A DNA stretch of 64,000 nt from Rosa chinensis (Eukaryota; Streptophyta; Magnoliopsida; Rosales; Rosaceae), in NCBI RefSeq assembly GCF_002994745.2, contig NC_037092.1, forward strand, positions 67,493,823 to 67,557,822. Reading direction: 5' to 3'. Positions within the stretch are counted from its first letter, which is position 1. Every line of letters begins with the position of its first letter. This document shows, piece by piece, positions 33,798-45,875 of this stretch. The notes beneath the pieces were generated by a model, which had not been told where the DNA came from, did not search any database, and worked only from the letters and a program-made list of their open reading frames with translations. Made by a program: the position numbers and the translations under genes.

Positions 33798-36220
33798 TGG
33801 TGGTAAATAGATTTTCCCTATAGAAACCACAACTTTTCCTTAATTCAAAAAACTCCAGCAAGAAACGTTAAAGGATTGAAACACAGATATGAATCCTTGA
33901 ATATAGCAGTGTAGATAAAGTGCATAAAAGAAAGGTAAACACAATCACATATCAATCAAGAGACACCAGAATTGTTTGCGCAGTAAAAACCTCAAAATGA
34001 GGAAAACAACTGCGGGACCTTAACTCTCTAAAGCCCTAGTGAAAACCAATTCACTTAATGGAAAGATACGAGTTCTCTTACAAACAACCAATAGCACTGA
34101 CCTTGGCTATACTTACTAGACATTTTAGAAGGTTGTATGATCACGTCTTCGTAAATCTTCTCCACTGATGAACTGCTCTTACTGGTAGGATTGACAGGTA
34201 CTTACCTCGACCTTCAATCTTCTTTGCACATCAACAGCTCTAACTGACCTCGAGAGTACTTGATATGCAGTATATGATTGATAAATGAAAAAGTGTTTGA
34301 CTCAACAATCTACTACATGGAACAAGTAGATTATTGATACGATTTGAAGCACATCACTATTCAAAGATGAATGAAGCCTTTTCTAAATCACGATGGATGA
34401 ACACAATCTTTTTCACGTCAAAAAGGCCTACAAAATGAACGCATTTTCTTTTTAGTTTATAATATGCAGACTCCCCTAAAAACTTGGACAATAAAGACAC
34501 CAAAACCTAATTGACTCCTTATATGGAAGGGACATATCGTAAAAAGATATTATACAAATAAACATGATTTTATCCCTAATAAAAAAAGATAGACTTAACT
34601 GAACAAATCATGTAGAATAAATATCCTTTTACAACTTAATGACTGATAGCAATAATGCACAAAAGATCTCCGAACTAAAGAAATTGAACACAGACCAACT
34701 CACATATTCTGACCTAATCAGGATTGCAACACATTCATCAATCCCAGTATGCATAAAGACACAAAACGTATGAGATGCATATACAATTACCTATAAAGTA
34801 TCTTGAGGAGTCAGCTAAAGCATTGAGTGCATTGAGTTTTTTTCTTTTTATTTGACTAGGTCTTCACTCCAATGATTGGCACACTTCTAACTTAGACCTA
34901 AGACCCTAGGTTTTGTATTAGGAATGCCAATATACAATAAAATCTATACTAACAAGTTCATTGTCATTGTAACTCATTTGAACAATTAGCTTCAACTGGT
35001 TTTTTTTTTTTCCTTCTAAGACTTTGTATGACTTTTTATGGAAGCAATTTCAATTGATTTTGACGATCATTGATGTAGGCGTATGTTGATGAAATAACTA
35101 ATTTTGGTAATTATTGATACGACCAAACAATGTGCACATAGTGCTTTCTTTATGGGTTTGCAGAGGAAATAGGGTGAAAAGGTTCAGGGTCAGCAGTTCG
35201 ATATATGAGGGACTATTGATGATGAGTTCAAGCAGTCCTTTGTTATGTACAATTTTTTGAAACCTGGGATGGAAGTTTATGTTTCTCACGTTTGTAGAAG
35301 GCAACTTCCTTCTTATGTGTTTCCTGATGGTTGTAACCACCTAGAGCTGTGACCCTGCAACATGATAATGAAGTTAGTTCGACGGGTTCTAGTGAGAGAC
35401 ACCTGAAGACGAAGAATGATTTAGTGGGGTTCCTCAATCAGATTTCATCATGCTTCATCAAAGGCCTCATCTGATTGATTTCTTTTTCTTTTCTGAGCAG
35501 TAGATGAGTTTCAATAGGAAAACAATTGAAAGATTTGATTCCTTAATTGTATTCTAAATCAGAATAGCAATTATTGATTTTTATTAAGTCATAATAAATA
35601 GATTTGATTAATTAATTAAAAAGAAAAGAAAAATAATGGGTAATGATTTATTCTTTATGACTAATCTCATCCATTGATAATCTTTTAATCTAATGGTTGG
35701 TAATTGAAGTATGATTTTAACTATAATTTGTGATGCCACAGATCTGCCCCCAGAAAATTATTCATGTTAAATTATTGGGTGCGGCTATTGCCACCCTACC
35801 ATTTTCTTTGTTCACCATACTTGTTCATTACACCCTACATTTTAATTTCAATTATTAAATTTACTTATTTAACCCATTTCTCTTTCCAAGAATATCTTTT
35901 AGAAAATAAATATTTTTAATGAAAATCTCTCATTTAATTTATACTCATAAAAAAATTAAAATTTATTAAAGTTTCCTAATAAAATCATAATATGATTTTA
36001 CTCCCATTTTTTTAATTTTTCTTTCAATTTCAATGTTTTTGTTTTATATTTTTTTTATCAGGAATTTCAATGTTCTCTATTTCAATCCATGTAAAAAGAT
36101 TAGTAAATTTGCAACTAGGATCAATGAATAAGAGATTGATTTTTTTTTCTTCGTGTTTTAAATTTTTACTTTCAGTGTTCACAAAGAATATTTCAAAGAT
36201 TTTGATGAAGTTAAAGATAA

Positions 36221-37273
36221 GGGATTTTGTCCATTTACCCAATTTCTAGGGATTTTTTTCCCACTTACCCCATTAAGTTTTTTTAATTCTCTCTTACCCA
36301 ATACACTCTAAGGGAGTCTTCCCTAATACCTTTTTTTTTGTTTTTAATTTTTTTTTAATACCATTTTACCCTCACCCTCTTGTTACTTAGAGAGAGAGAG
36401 AAAAAATAGAAGAGAGAGAAACCATGGGAGACTTCGTCGGAGCCCGTCACCGGCCGCCGGAATCCGGTCACCGGTCGCCGGATTCCGGCCAACTTTCGCC
36501 GGAATCCGGTCACCGGTAGCCGGATTCCGGCCAACTTTCGCCGGAATCCGGTCACCGGTCGCCGGATTTCGGTCACCTACTGCCGCCCACCGGATTTTGC
36601 TGAAAATCTCACCGGAAAGTTTTTTTTGCCCCCAATAGACATCTATTGCCCCCTAGTAGATGGGCAATAAACCTCTATTGCCCCCAATAGACGTCTATTG
36701 CCCCCCAATAGACGTCTATTACCCTCCAATAGACGACTATCAGCCATGTATTGCCCCCCAATAGACGACTATCAACCATGTATTGCCCCCCAATAGAAGC
36801 CTATTGCCCCCCAATAGGACTTTCAGTTGCCAAAATGGGAACTAATCTCCCTAAATTTAGACAAATAAAACTTTGATTATTGAAAAAAAACAAGGAGATT
36901 ACATCAATTCAAAACGTCTATTACCCCCCAATAGCCGTCTATTGCCCCCCAATAGACGTCTATTGCCCCAATAGTCTATTGCCCCCCAATAGACGACTAT
37001 TAGTCATGTATTGCCCCCCAGTAGACCTCTATTGCCCCCCAATAGACGACTATCAGCCATGTATTGCCCCCCAATAGAAGCCTATTGCCCCCCAATAGGA
37101 CTTTCAGTTGCCGAAATGTGAACTAATCTTTCTAAAATTAGACAAATAAAACTTTGATTCAAGAAAAAAATGAAGAGATTATATAAATGTAAAACGTCTA
37201 TTGCACTCCAATAGACGCGTATTGCCCTCCGATAGACGTTTAAAACTTAATTTTCTTTCCTCAGGTTCCGTTA

Positions 37274-37315
<42 letters not shown>

Positions 37316-38002
37316 GATATGGGCACCCCCACACATCTTCTTCTCCCCCCCCTCCCTCGCCGGTTGCAGACCTGGGACCGGAACCCTAAGTGCTTCGTCG
37401 TCTTCAGGCGATGCTTTGCATTGGATTGCCAGAACCCCTAGCGCCGAGCACAGCCAGCAGTTCAAGTTTTCGAGCCTCGTCAGAATCGAACTGGGCTCGG
37501 AGTAGCACCGCCAGCAATTCACGTTCTCGAGCCTCGAAGTTGATTGAATCGAAGAGGCTCTGAGTTGATTGAATCGAATAGGGCTCGGAGTTGATTGAGT
37601 TGAACGGGGCGTCCATTCCGGCGAAATTGGACGAATCAGAGTCGTCTTGCTGCTTCGCGATTCGAGTCGATTCTTCCCGGTGAGGGAGTGACGGCGTCGG
37701 AGACCGTGGCGATGTGGTCGGTGAATACCGGCGTCATACCAGGTAGAGAGAGAAGGAGGGGAGAGAAGAGAGAGAGAGAGAGGAAGTCACCGGCAGAAAG
37801 CGAGGGAGGAGAGAGAGAGACAGAGAAGAGATAGCCGGCATAGAGAGTGGGAGAGGAGAGAGAGATGGCAGTATGTAATTTTTAAATTTCTGGAGCCCAA
37901 AATCGTCATTTAACTGTTAAATTGGGTTAGTGGGAACAAAATTCTCTTGGTGGTGTAAGTGGGCTAATTTTAGCCTATTTTGGTGCTATGGGTCAAGATC
38001 CC
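36221..38002. mobile_element. Mutator-like element C nested in B
   Basis: Flanked by the exact 9-bp duplication TAAAGATAA (36212-36220 and 38003-38011). Ends are imperfect inverted repeats, GGGATTTTGTCCATTTACCC and GGGATCTTGACCCATAGCAC. It holds a short tandem repeat of CCGGAATCCGGTCACCGG type (36450-36575), the hairpin repeats at 36640-37240, a 37-A run (37277-37313) and GC-rich host-like DNA (37320-37740) with three repeats of GAGTTGATTGA. No transposase. Confidence 0.85.
36640..37240. repeat. CTATTGCCCCCCAATAG hairpin repeats
   Basis: More than a dozen copies of an 11-to-17-bp palindromic motif, CTATTG-C(4-5)-CAATAG, joined by ACG or ACGACTAT linkers. The cluster is doubled: each half ends with the same unique tail (GGACTTTCAGTTGCC and ACAAATAAAACTTTGATT), so an array plus tail was duplicated over roughly 300 bp. 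Confidence 0.88.
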
Positions 38003-38321
38003 TAAAGATAATGGTTTTGTGAATTGAATAACGAATTAACGATGTTAACGATGAGGAAGCAACAAAAAGACAAAAAAATAGTAATAAATTCAAATTTGGG
38101 TTGAGAAGATAAAGATTAATATTATCCAATGAGAATTAAGTAGTATTTGTATTTAATTAATTACTTATATATTTATTTTTTCTTACATATTTAGATTTTA
38201 GAAAATTAGTGTACTTATTAGTCATTTTGCACTTAGATAATATAGTCTTTCAATAATTCAAATATTCGTAGGGTGAACTAAGAAGATGGTAAGGTGGCAA
38301 TAGCCGCACCATAAATTATTT

Positions 38322-39324
38322 TGTATAAACTTAAAACCTTTTCATAACACCCAAAAAAAGGGAACTGTTTCGAGAAGCAAGCTAAAGCCTACCTTTGGTT
38401 ATTCTGACCTCACACACACACATAAACCCAAGATCCATACCTGGCCTGTTAATCCAATAACAAAATAAAACTAATTTGACCAATGTTTTACAACAATGGT
38501 CATTAGTTTTGCTGGTATGCACCTTGGAGTTCATCAAGTCCCAATTTGGGGATTCTTTGATTTTACAATTTTAATGAATATTGTCTATGTATGCCTATAT
38601 GTTTAGATGTAGAATTGGCAACTGATTGTTGCCTGCACTCTGTGAGCATCAATTTCAATTCTTTTATTTTTTCTCCCTGTGATTTTTGATGTTTACAATA
38701 TGAGGACAATCAGTTGATTGATTTAATAGCTGAATATGATTAAGGAACCTAAATTTATAATATCAAATGATACTTTGATCTATGACTTATTGGGAAGGCT
38801 AAGGGAGAGGGAGCTGTAACACTTTTTCTTTAGTTTTCTTAGTGAGTCATTCAGTATGAACAAATTAAGACTTGTATTCTGTGTTTTAGAGCTATGATTG
38901 TAGCTTCTACAGAAGGTCTCTTCCTTACATAGTTTTAAGACACAGAAATAGCACATTGCAAATTGGGTGACATATATTCAGATATAAGAATTTCTTTTTC
39001 TGCCATTTTAGGTGATGATTGATTTTTATATACCAATGTGTTATCAGGTTTGGCATTGTGATTCAGCTATGCCATGATTTCTGCTCATATGCGATACTTG
39101 GCATGTTTTCAACTAAATGTATTATGGGGCTTTGATGCAATTATGTTTCTTGCATTGTGTTTGATTTATTTTGCTCAATTTTGATTATTGTTTTGTATTG
39201 GTATTTTCTGTGTTTGCTTGAATGCTGAAACCTATTCATAAAACTTGAAACAGAAAACACTTATTGAGCAGCTTAATCTTTAATCATAAAACTTTTGTTT
39301 GTATAAAACTCACACAAAATTGTA
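38322..39324. other. AT-rich intergenic DNA
   Basis: No gene, no TIR and no tandem repeat seen. It may include a decayed leader of the copia fragment that follows. Confidence 0.5.
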
Positions 39325-39765
39325 ATGATTCCTATAGGTTCTCTTCCTTGTAGCTTCATCAACATACAACCATTGACTGGCTCCAACTACAAGAGATGGA
39401 AAGCAGACATACAGATTTATTTGTGTATTCATCATTTAGACTTGCCTGTGTATAAGGATCCTCCTGCAAGTCTTACCATAGATCATACCAGCGAAGAGAT
39501 AAAATACCATGATGAGTGACACATGCTTAATAGGGTTTGCAAAAACATCATCAAAAGAACAATGTCAGAAACAATCAGGGGTAGCATTGAGAAAAAAGAG
39601 CAAGCTACAGAGTTTCTAGTTTCAATCGGTGAGAGGTTCACAGAAAGTGACAAAGCCCAAATTGCTACATTGTTAAACAAATTAATGAATATTAAATACA
39701 CCGGGTCTAGGATAGTAAGAGATCATATTTTATAGTTCGTAGATTATGCAGCCAAGCTGAAGTAA
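39325..39765 (+). pseudogene. Copia-type gag fragment (UBN2-like), broken
   Basis: One frame encodes a plant Ty1/copia Gag N-terminal region: PLTGSNYKRWKADIQIYL, then SETIRGSIEKKEQATEFL, ERFTESDKAQIATLLNKLM and a closing VDYAAKLK. Stops interrupt the frame at 39517-39519 (TGA) and 39733-39735 (TAG). No zinc knuckle, protease or polymerase follows and no LTR is found. An old truncated insertion. Confidence 0.8.
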
Positions 39766-39940
39766 TGATATTGTTTTTAATTAAATGTACAATACCCTTG
39801 CATGTTTTGCATACATTATTCCAAAAATCAATCAATATGGAATGAGGATTCTACAATATTTGATCAAGCAACATGAAGTTTGAACGAGATCTGGCTACAA
39901 ATTGATGATATGAATATTAGTAATTACTAATGAGAAGAAG

Positions 39941-40583
39941 TTAAAATCTCAACTGAGTTCTCCAACTATCTCTAATACTTTGACGACAGAGGGGACAGCG
40001 ATTAGACTTAGCTAAACACTTCTGGAGGCATTCACGATGAAAAGTGTGTTGACACTTATCTAGCATTGCACACTTGTTTGCGTCCTGGAACTCCTCCAAG
40101 AAAATAGCACAGCCGCCGCCATGATATTTGAAATTCATATAGCCTGAGGACCGCTTGGCACTGGCATTGCCCTGCACCTGTTTTTTCAGTAGTTGTGTAA
40201 GTTTCGTCATCTTCGCCGAACAAAATGGGCATAAATCTTTTAACGACTCATATACGTAGCTCTGAAATACAGTCACGCAAAATAATTGAAGCCAATAGGT
40301 TCTTGTTATATTTGGACCACAAGTAAGTAACAACAAAGTATTGGGAACTTGATTATACATTTTATTAATCCTTGTGCGAAGTAGAGTAGTATAGGTTTGC
40401 AGGCGATAGAGTCCAAGTCCAGGCCTGCAGCGACATTGTATTAATCCTTGTATGAATATGATGGTGGTAATAAGCTAGGGGTCCGTAGACTATGAGATAG
40501 AGCAACAACACCTCAAAATAGCTGATCCTAAGTTGATCGAATTTTTCTGCAACAATAATCTCAAGCGCCCAAGCCATGACCAA
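39941..40583 (-). CDS. RING-H2-like gene or pseudogene with an altered zinc site
   Basis: The last exon, probably 40261-39941 after the acceptor ATTTCAG, encodes CAIFLEEF, CAMLDKCQHTFHREC and CLAKSNRCPLC. This is the RING-H2 pattern of membrane or soluble E3 ubiquitin ligases (C3-x-H-x2-H-x2-C, then C-x2-C). The second zinc ligand, normally Cys in CxIC, is Phe here, so zinc binding at site 1 is doubtful. A 73-codon frame at 40365-40583 begins MVMAWALEIIVAEKFD and has a hydrophobic stretch (SYFEVLLLYLIVYGPLAYY), a plausible first exon with one membrane helix. No clean donor joins the two. A short segment (ACAAGGATTAATA) is repeated at the junction. An active ligase is uncertain. Confidence 0.5.
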
Positions 40584-41556
40584 TGATCAAATTTTTTCTA
40601 GCATTCAAGTTTCAATTGCGTTAGGGCCAGATGGTATTGCGTTCTTATATATACCAGAACAAGGGAAAGTTAAAGCCTAAGAGGAATAGCAAAACCAAAC
40701 ACAATACTGATAAGGATTTTCATTAACAAATCAGGTTTAAGCCATCAGAGGCCCGAAAGCAACACGGCGATCTATACTGGTTCACTCAATGGATGTGATT
40801 AAGTTACAATTTCGGAGCCAGCGAGGATATTCCAATTGAAGAAACTTAGAGGTGGACGTTTATGAACAAACCCTAAACTAACCACTCCTATCTATCACTC
40901 TCTTGAATTCGAGTAGAGAAGACGAAAACAACACTCTTCTTTACATGAAGCTCTCCCGCTTTTCTTCGAAGCATGGCGTCGGCATTTGCAGATGTTGTGT
41001 GGCTGGTTCTGGATACCGTCTAGGCATAAACACATCATGTGGGTCCTCAGGAATACCGTCTAGACTTCAGGATTATTGAATGCAATTGGTTTGAACCTGA
41101 AATTTGATCCATAATGAGGAGTTCAGCCTTTGGGACTTTGATGTCACCTCACCTTGTTTACTTTCGGTTTCGGTTAAGTTAGGTATTGCTTGCTTCATAT
41201 CTCTGTGATGACTTGAGGCTGTGAGACCTTTGATAGATAAAATCTCCTGATTTAGACCGGTGTGAGTTTTAGACAAAGATAGAATGATAGATCTCTAGGA
41301 CGAGTGACATTTAGACAAAGATCGAATGATAATTCTACAAAGGATATGCAAAAATATTAGAAACTGCAATGAATGAATATCAAAATATGAAACAAATCAA
41401 GAGGAAATTAGGAACATGATGCTTTGGGTTTGTGAATATGTCATGCTTCGATGTATAATAGAAGGTTGAAGGCTTGAGAAACAAGTTTTGTAATGAACTT
41501 ACGCTGTCTTTGCTCCCTTCCTCCTCATTAGATGATGGTCAAATAGGTTTCACATA
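40584..41556. other. Intergenic, no supported gene
   Basis: Short frames on both strands lack domains. Nothing recognisable. Confidence 0.45.
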
Positions 41557-41594
41557 CACATCTTGTGTCGCAATTTGTTGCGACACAAGATGTG
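41557..41594. repeat. Perfect 17-bp inverted repeat with 4-base loop
   Basis: The arm CACATCTTGTGTCGCAA is followed by TTTG and the exact complementary arm. Transcripts of either strand would fold into a perfect hairpin. Confidence 0.95.
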
Positions 41595-41723
41595 GTATTT
41601 TGAGATAAAATAACGTTGTCAACAGTGTATAGCCAGTGCAGCTCCATTTTAGATGCCAATGCCTTGCACATTCTTATGAATCTGATAATTGGAATGCATT
41701 TGATTCTGTTTCGTTAAGATAAT

Positions 41724-42591
41724 GAGTTTTTCTATTGGAACCTCCAAATCTACTCACTTGACCTCTATGCTTTTTACACTTCTTATCAAATTTTCAAATA
41801 CTAAATTTACTGACTAAACCTCACTAAACTTCCTCAAATAACCTCACTCATATAATTTGCAAACAAATTATTATCTTTAAAATAAAAAATTTATTCATTT
41901 CAATGATTTAATCACTCTACAAATCTTAACTAAATATACATTTCTTAATCAAACTTGAGTTTCAAAAATTAATGTCTAATCAATAAGAAAATGTCATGAA
42001 CTATTCTGTTTTTTTTAATTTTTTTTCTATTTTAGCTGTGCAAAAAAATATATGAAGAAATCATTTGTTTTTATTCTCAAAAAAAAAAAAAGCATTTGTC
42101 TTTTAATGTTTTTTTTTGTTTTTGCTGTATTTTTTGTACCACATGATTAATTATTTAATTTTTTTATTTTTTTTTACAAATATAATGGATTGACTTAGAT
42201 TTAGGTCATAAATCATAAGAGGATTTATTTTATTTTTCCCTCACCAATATGCGTTCAACATTTCTTCGAAAAAAAAAAAAAAGGTGTTCAACATATATAT
42301 CATATATTTTTATGTCACATGATCTTAATCATATTTTTAGTTCTTGTTAAATATATATGAATGCTTTAATGAGTATGTATTGAAATTGGAAAATGAAAAT
42401 AGATAAGGAAAATAATAGGAAATACAATCTAATATTATTCAATTGGAAAGTCCACATAAAATAAATATAATATTTTTTGGTATAATTATTGTCTTTAATT
42501 GTCATTTTATAGTAGGTTATATATGTCATTTAATAATTCATAATAGAGTGAGGTCAAGTGAGCAGATTTGGAGGTCCCAATAAAAACTCTC
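41724..42591. mobile_element. Mutator-like element D (non-autonomous)
   Basis: Exact 9-bp duplication TAAGATAAT (41715-41723 and 42592-42600). Inverted ends contain ATTGG(A/G)ACCTCCAAATCT and CTCACTTGACCTC, about 40 bp. The 868-bp interior is very AT-rich and non-coding. Confidence 0.9.
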
Positions 42592-42600
42592 TAAGATAAT

Positions 42601-43686
42601 CTGTGTTCCTATGTGAGAAGCTACATGTAATGTTTTTCTTCTGGTTCCGTGAAGAATAAGAAATTACTAGGGATAGTGAATATCTTTTTCAACATGCCCT
42701 TGAATAAGAAGACGGTAATTCTGTAAGAAAATAAGAACCAGATACAAAACGAAAGCTCTATTTTTTCCTTCTTGAGTATAGAATGGTCTACCATCATGAT
42801 ATTATTTTAAAGATAACAATGGATAAGTATCATCGTAAGAAAGAAACAAAAGCACCTAATGAAAACTTCATAGATTGCAGTTGTAGATGCAGAGCAAAGG
42901 TGACTTCTATGTATATAAAAGTGATCTTTTTTTTTTTGAAACGATAAAAGTGATCTTAGAGTTTAAGTAATTTGTTATAGCAAAGATACATGCAATATAA
43001 CCTATTCAAAAAAAAAACAAACAAAGATACATGCAATATAAAAGTGAACGTAAAGTGGTAATTGTTATATCAAAGATATATGCACTCTAAAAAGTCAAAT
43101 CAACAACAAAGAAACCACCATGATATGTATTGTACATGTCATCAACAAGTTGTTATGCTAACTATCACAGTGACCCTAGTGAACCGAGAATTAGAATCCA
43201 TCACCTACAGGCTACAGCGCAACATTACAACATACTAAAAGAGTAGCAATCTTTCCAGAGAAATAAGGTTCAACAAAACATTACATACTAATTAAAGATA
43301 AAAGAGTAGCAATCGTTTGAGGGATATAAGGTTCAACAGGACATTGGAGTTATCTTTAATTCGACTTTGAAGTAATCAATCATCCTGTGGGATATCCTCG
43401 GCTAAAGCAAGAGCATTCCTCAAAACACTAAAAGTTTTGTTAGACTAACAAGAGAAGAAAAGGATTAACTCATGATTACACACAGTACGCATAATCACGC
43501 ACACACACACAGATCATGTATATAATATGTGTGTGTGTGTGTGTAGAGTGAGAGGGATCATACGGCATCTGTCTTAGAGACTCTTCTTCATAATTTTGTC
43601 CTCACAAACATCCTGACGCTCACGTATGATACTACTTTCTCCCTTACCTAGACATTCATAATTTATAAGAAAAAAAATTTCAGTAC
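42601..43686. other. AT-rich intergenic DNA with an inverted CA/TG microsatellite
   Basis: No gene. At 43497-43544 a (CA)n run is followed by about 18 bases and then a (TG)n run, which can pair. A roughly 25-bp segment (AAAGATACATGCAATATA) is duplicated near 42982 and 43023. Confidence 0.5.
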
Positions 43687-43703
43687 AAAGTACAAACAGT
43701 GTG

Positions 43704-44278
43704 GCCCAGTATCATTTGGTTTAATGACATAGTTCTCCTATTCATAAGTGGGAGTCATGAGTTCGACTCACAATAAATTAATTGTTGTTTATGAGTTGTT
43801 TTTTTTATAGTAGAAGATGTCATCCATTAGACTCACAATAAATTAATTGTTGTACATGAGTTACTTTTTTTTTTTAGTAGAAGATGTCATCCATTATGCA
43901 GCTCAGCAAGTAGTACAAAAACGATCCCCCTTATGAGGGTGATAGAAAGAACCGTTCTGTAAAAACTACTACAAAACCAACTCTAACTAAAAAAGCAAAC
44001 CAAATTAGTAATCTCCTAGTACACCCACTTTCTAAGATTAAGCCCAAACAAAGAAAAGTAGAGCCCCGAGGAATAAGAACAACGCCCCGAATAATCAAGG
44101 CCTAACGGGGCCTCTCTTTACTTTGTGATCTTTTCTCAAAAAAAAAAAACATAATCAAATTCCCCTTAAACAAAAGAGGAATAATGACCAAATAAAAACT
44201 AAAAAACAAAAGGCCCAAAAACCACTTGTGAGCCCAATAAGCCCATGTTGTTGTATATGAGTTATTTATTTGATAAAA
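43704..44278 (+). mobile_element. Composite SINE with iterated 3' end
   Basis: Flanked by AAAGTACAAACAGTGTG (43687-43703) and a copy with one extra A (near 44279-44297). The head GGCCCAGTATCATTTGG, a B-box-like GAGTTCGACTC and the tail match a second copy at 55253-55354. Between head and tail, a segment with TAGTAGAAGATGTCATCCAT occurs twice, and about 370 bp of foreign sequence with its own A-run (near 44139) is included. Confidence 0.75.
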
Positions 44279-44297
44279 AAAAGTACAAAACAGTGTG

Positions 44298-44703
44298 AGA
44301 GATGGCTGACTTGAACATTTGCTGATCAAATTTGTCATAAAGCCTCGGTGCTTTGCAACTTCAGACTTGATGAGATTCTCACGCTGCACATACATACAGA
44401 ATAATATAAACAAAAAACCATAACAGCCAATCACATTGAACGAGCAGAAATTGATTTGATCGAAGATTTTTCACAAACCTCTTTGGAGCTCTCCGCAAGC
44501 AACTTGGTAAAAGTTCCTTTAGCAGCGGAGTAATACAAAAGCTTCTATCAGTACACATTCTTCAACAACAAGTAAAGAAAACAGACAAACACTCCGACTT
44601 TGAATTTACCTATCCTTATGCACTTCACTCTTCATCTCATCGATCAAATACTTCACTTCAACTATCATACTGTACACAAAGGCATAACTAGTAACTAAGA
44701 ATA
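44298..44703. other. Intergenic, no supported gene
   Basis: AT-rich spacer between the composite SINE and MULE E. Nothing recognised. Confidence 0.4.
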
Positions 44704-45397
44704 TGATTAATTACAAAATATCCCCCAAACTATGAGGCTATTTTCATTTTTATACCGAACTATCAAATTTTGATATTTGCATACCTTATGTTTCATTTCG
44801 TTAGCATTTTGATACCTGACCACTAACCTCATTAAAATATGCTGATATTTAAGGACATTTTCGTCAATTCATCATCTTCGTAATCAAAATTAAAACTTCC
44901 TCATTGAATTATGTTATTAAAACTAAATGTTTAATTGGGATTGTTTCTGGGGTTGCTCAAACCCAAGAACGCTCGTTTGCTGATGCACACCAAGATCAAT
45001 GGGTTGTTGTGATTGAATTGTTTCTTATTGGCTTCTAGTCATTTAGTTATTTTAGTTTTGGTCTTTTTTTTTTTTTTTGCTTAACATATTTATTCCAAAA
45101 ATATATATATATACACCAATTGTTGGAGTCATTTTTCATCCATAATAATATATGTTCACATAATATAGTGTATTATAATTTTAGTGTTTGTTCAAAAAAA
45201 AATTTGTTAAAGTAAATGTCAAAAATCATAAATTCAATGAAGCTACTGAAATGCCTTTGAATTTTAACGGTGTTAGTGGTCACATTATCAAAATGTTAAC
45301 GAAAGAAAAACTTAAGGTATGTAAATGCAAAAGTTTGATGGTTGAGTATGAAAACAAAAATAGCCTCATAGTTCGGGGGCTATTTTATAATCAATCC
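44704..45397. mobile_element. Mutator-like element E with ~150-bp TIRs
   Basis: Exact 9-bp duplication CTAAGAATA (44695-44703 and 45398-45406). Arms of about 150 bp (near 44704-44860 and 45250-45397) are inverted copies containing CCCCC(A/G)AACTATGAGGC and CGTTA(G/A)CATTTTGATA. The interior is non-coding. Confidence 0.9.
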
Positions 45398-45406
45398 CTA
45401 AGAATA

Positions 45407-45870
45407 GTGTAGTAATTTAGAAATCCCTAACTAAAATCCATAAAAGCCATGACCAATTTCATGAAAATCTAAGAAACATTTGAAAATTTGAAGTAATAAA
45501 ATTATCAGCTTAATATCATGACTGTTTGATATGCAGATCAATCGGCAAAGGAATTACTACTCAAAGGCTCAGAGCTAGGGATTTGGTCGAATCCTCACCT
45601 GGAAATAGTCTCTTCCTTGTTCGACTTCTTATAAATTTATTGCAACACAGACTTGATAAATCCATTGATATACCTACATTTCAATTCGCAAATCTCATAC
45701 GACCATTGCTAAATCCACCAACACCAACCAAAATACGAACGAAAATTAAAGAAAAACAAACATGCCGCAGGGTATGGCAATCATGATGAACAATCTGAAA
45801 CAGAGCTCAGTGTAGGAGGTTTCTCTGAGCCAGGGAATGGCAGAGTCGTTTGCCCATTCCAGAAAAAGCT
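45407..45870. other. Intergenic, no supported gene
   Basis: An 86-codon plus-strand frame at 45526-45786 shows no domain. Nothing else recognised. Confidence 0.4.
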
Positions 45871-45875
45871 TCATG

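Larger units (their letters stand above)
32782..35751. mobile_element. Mutator-like element A with long TIRs
   Basis: Inverted repeats of roughly 320-330 bp (32782-33114 and 35434-35751) start GGGGGCAGATC(C/T)GTGGCAT. They are flanked by GGAAAATTA / AGAAAATTA (8 of 9 bases identical). Long TIRs with 9-bp TSDs mark MULEs. The interior has only fragments: a FAR1-like piece (33397-33597), a 27-G run (33771-33797) and unassigned AT-rich sequence. Non-autonomous. Confidence 0.9.
35777..38312. mobile_element. Mutator-like element B
   Basis: Ends are inverted repeats of about 45 bp beginning GGTGCGGCTATTGCCACC. They are flanked by the exact 9-bp duplication TAAATTATT (35768-35776 and 38313-38321). 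It begins 25 bp after MULE A. Its interior is largely a second element (36221-38002). Confidence 0.88.
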
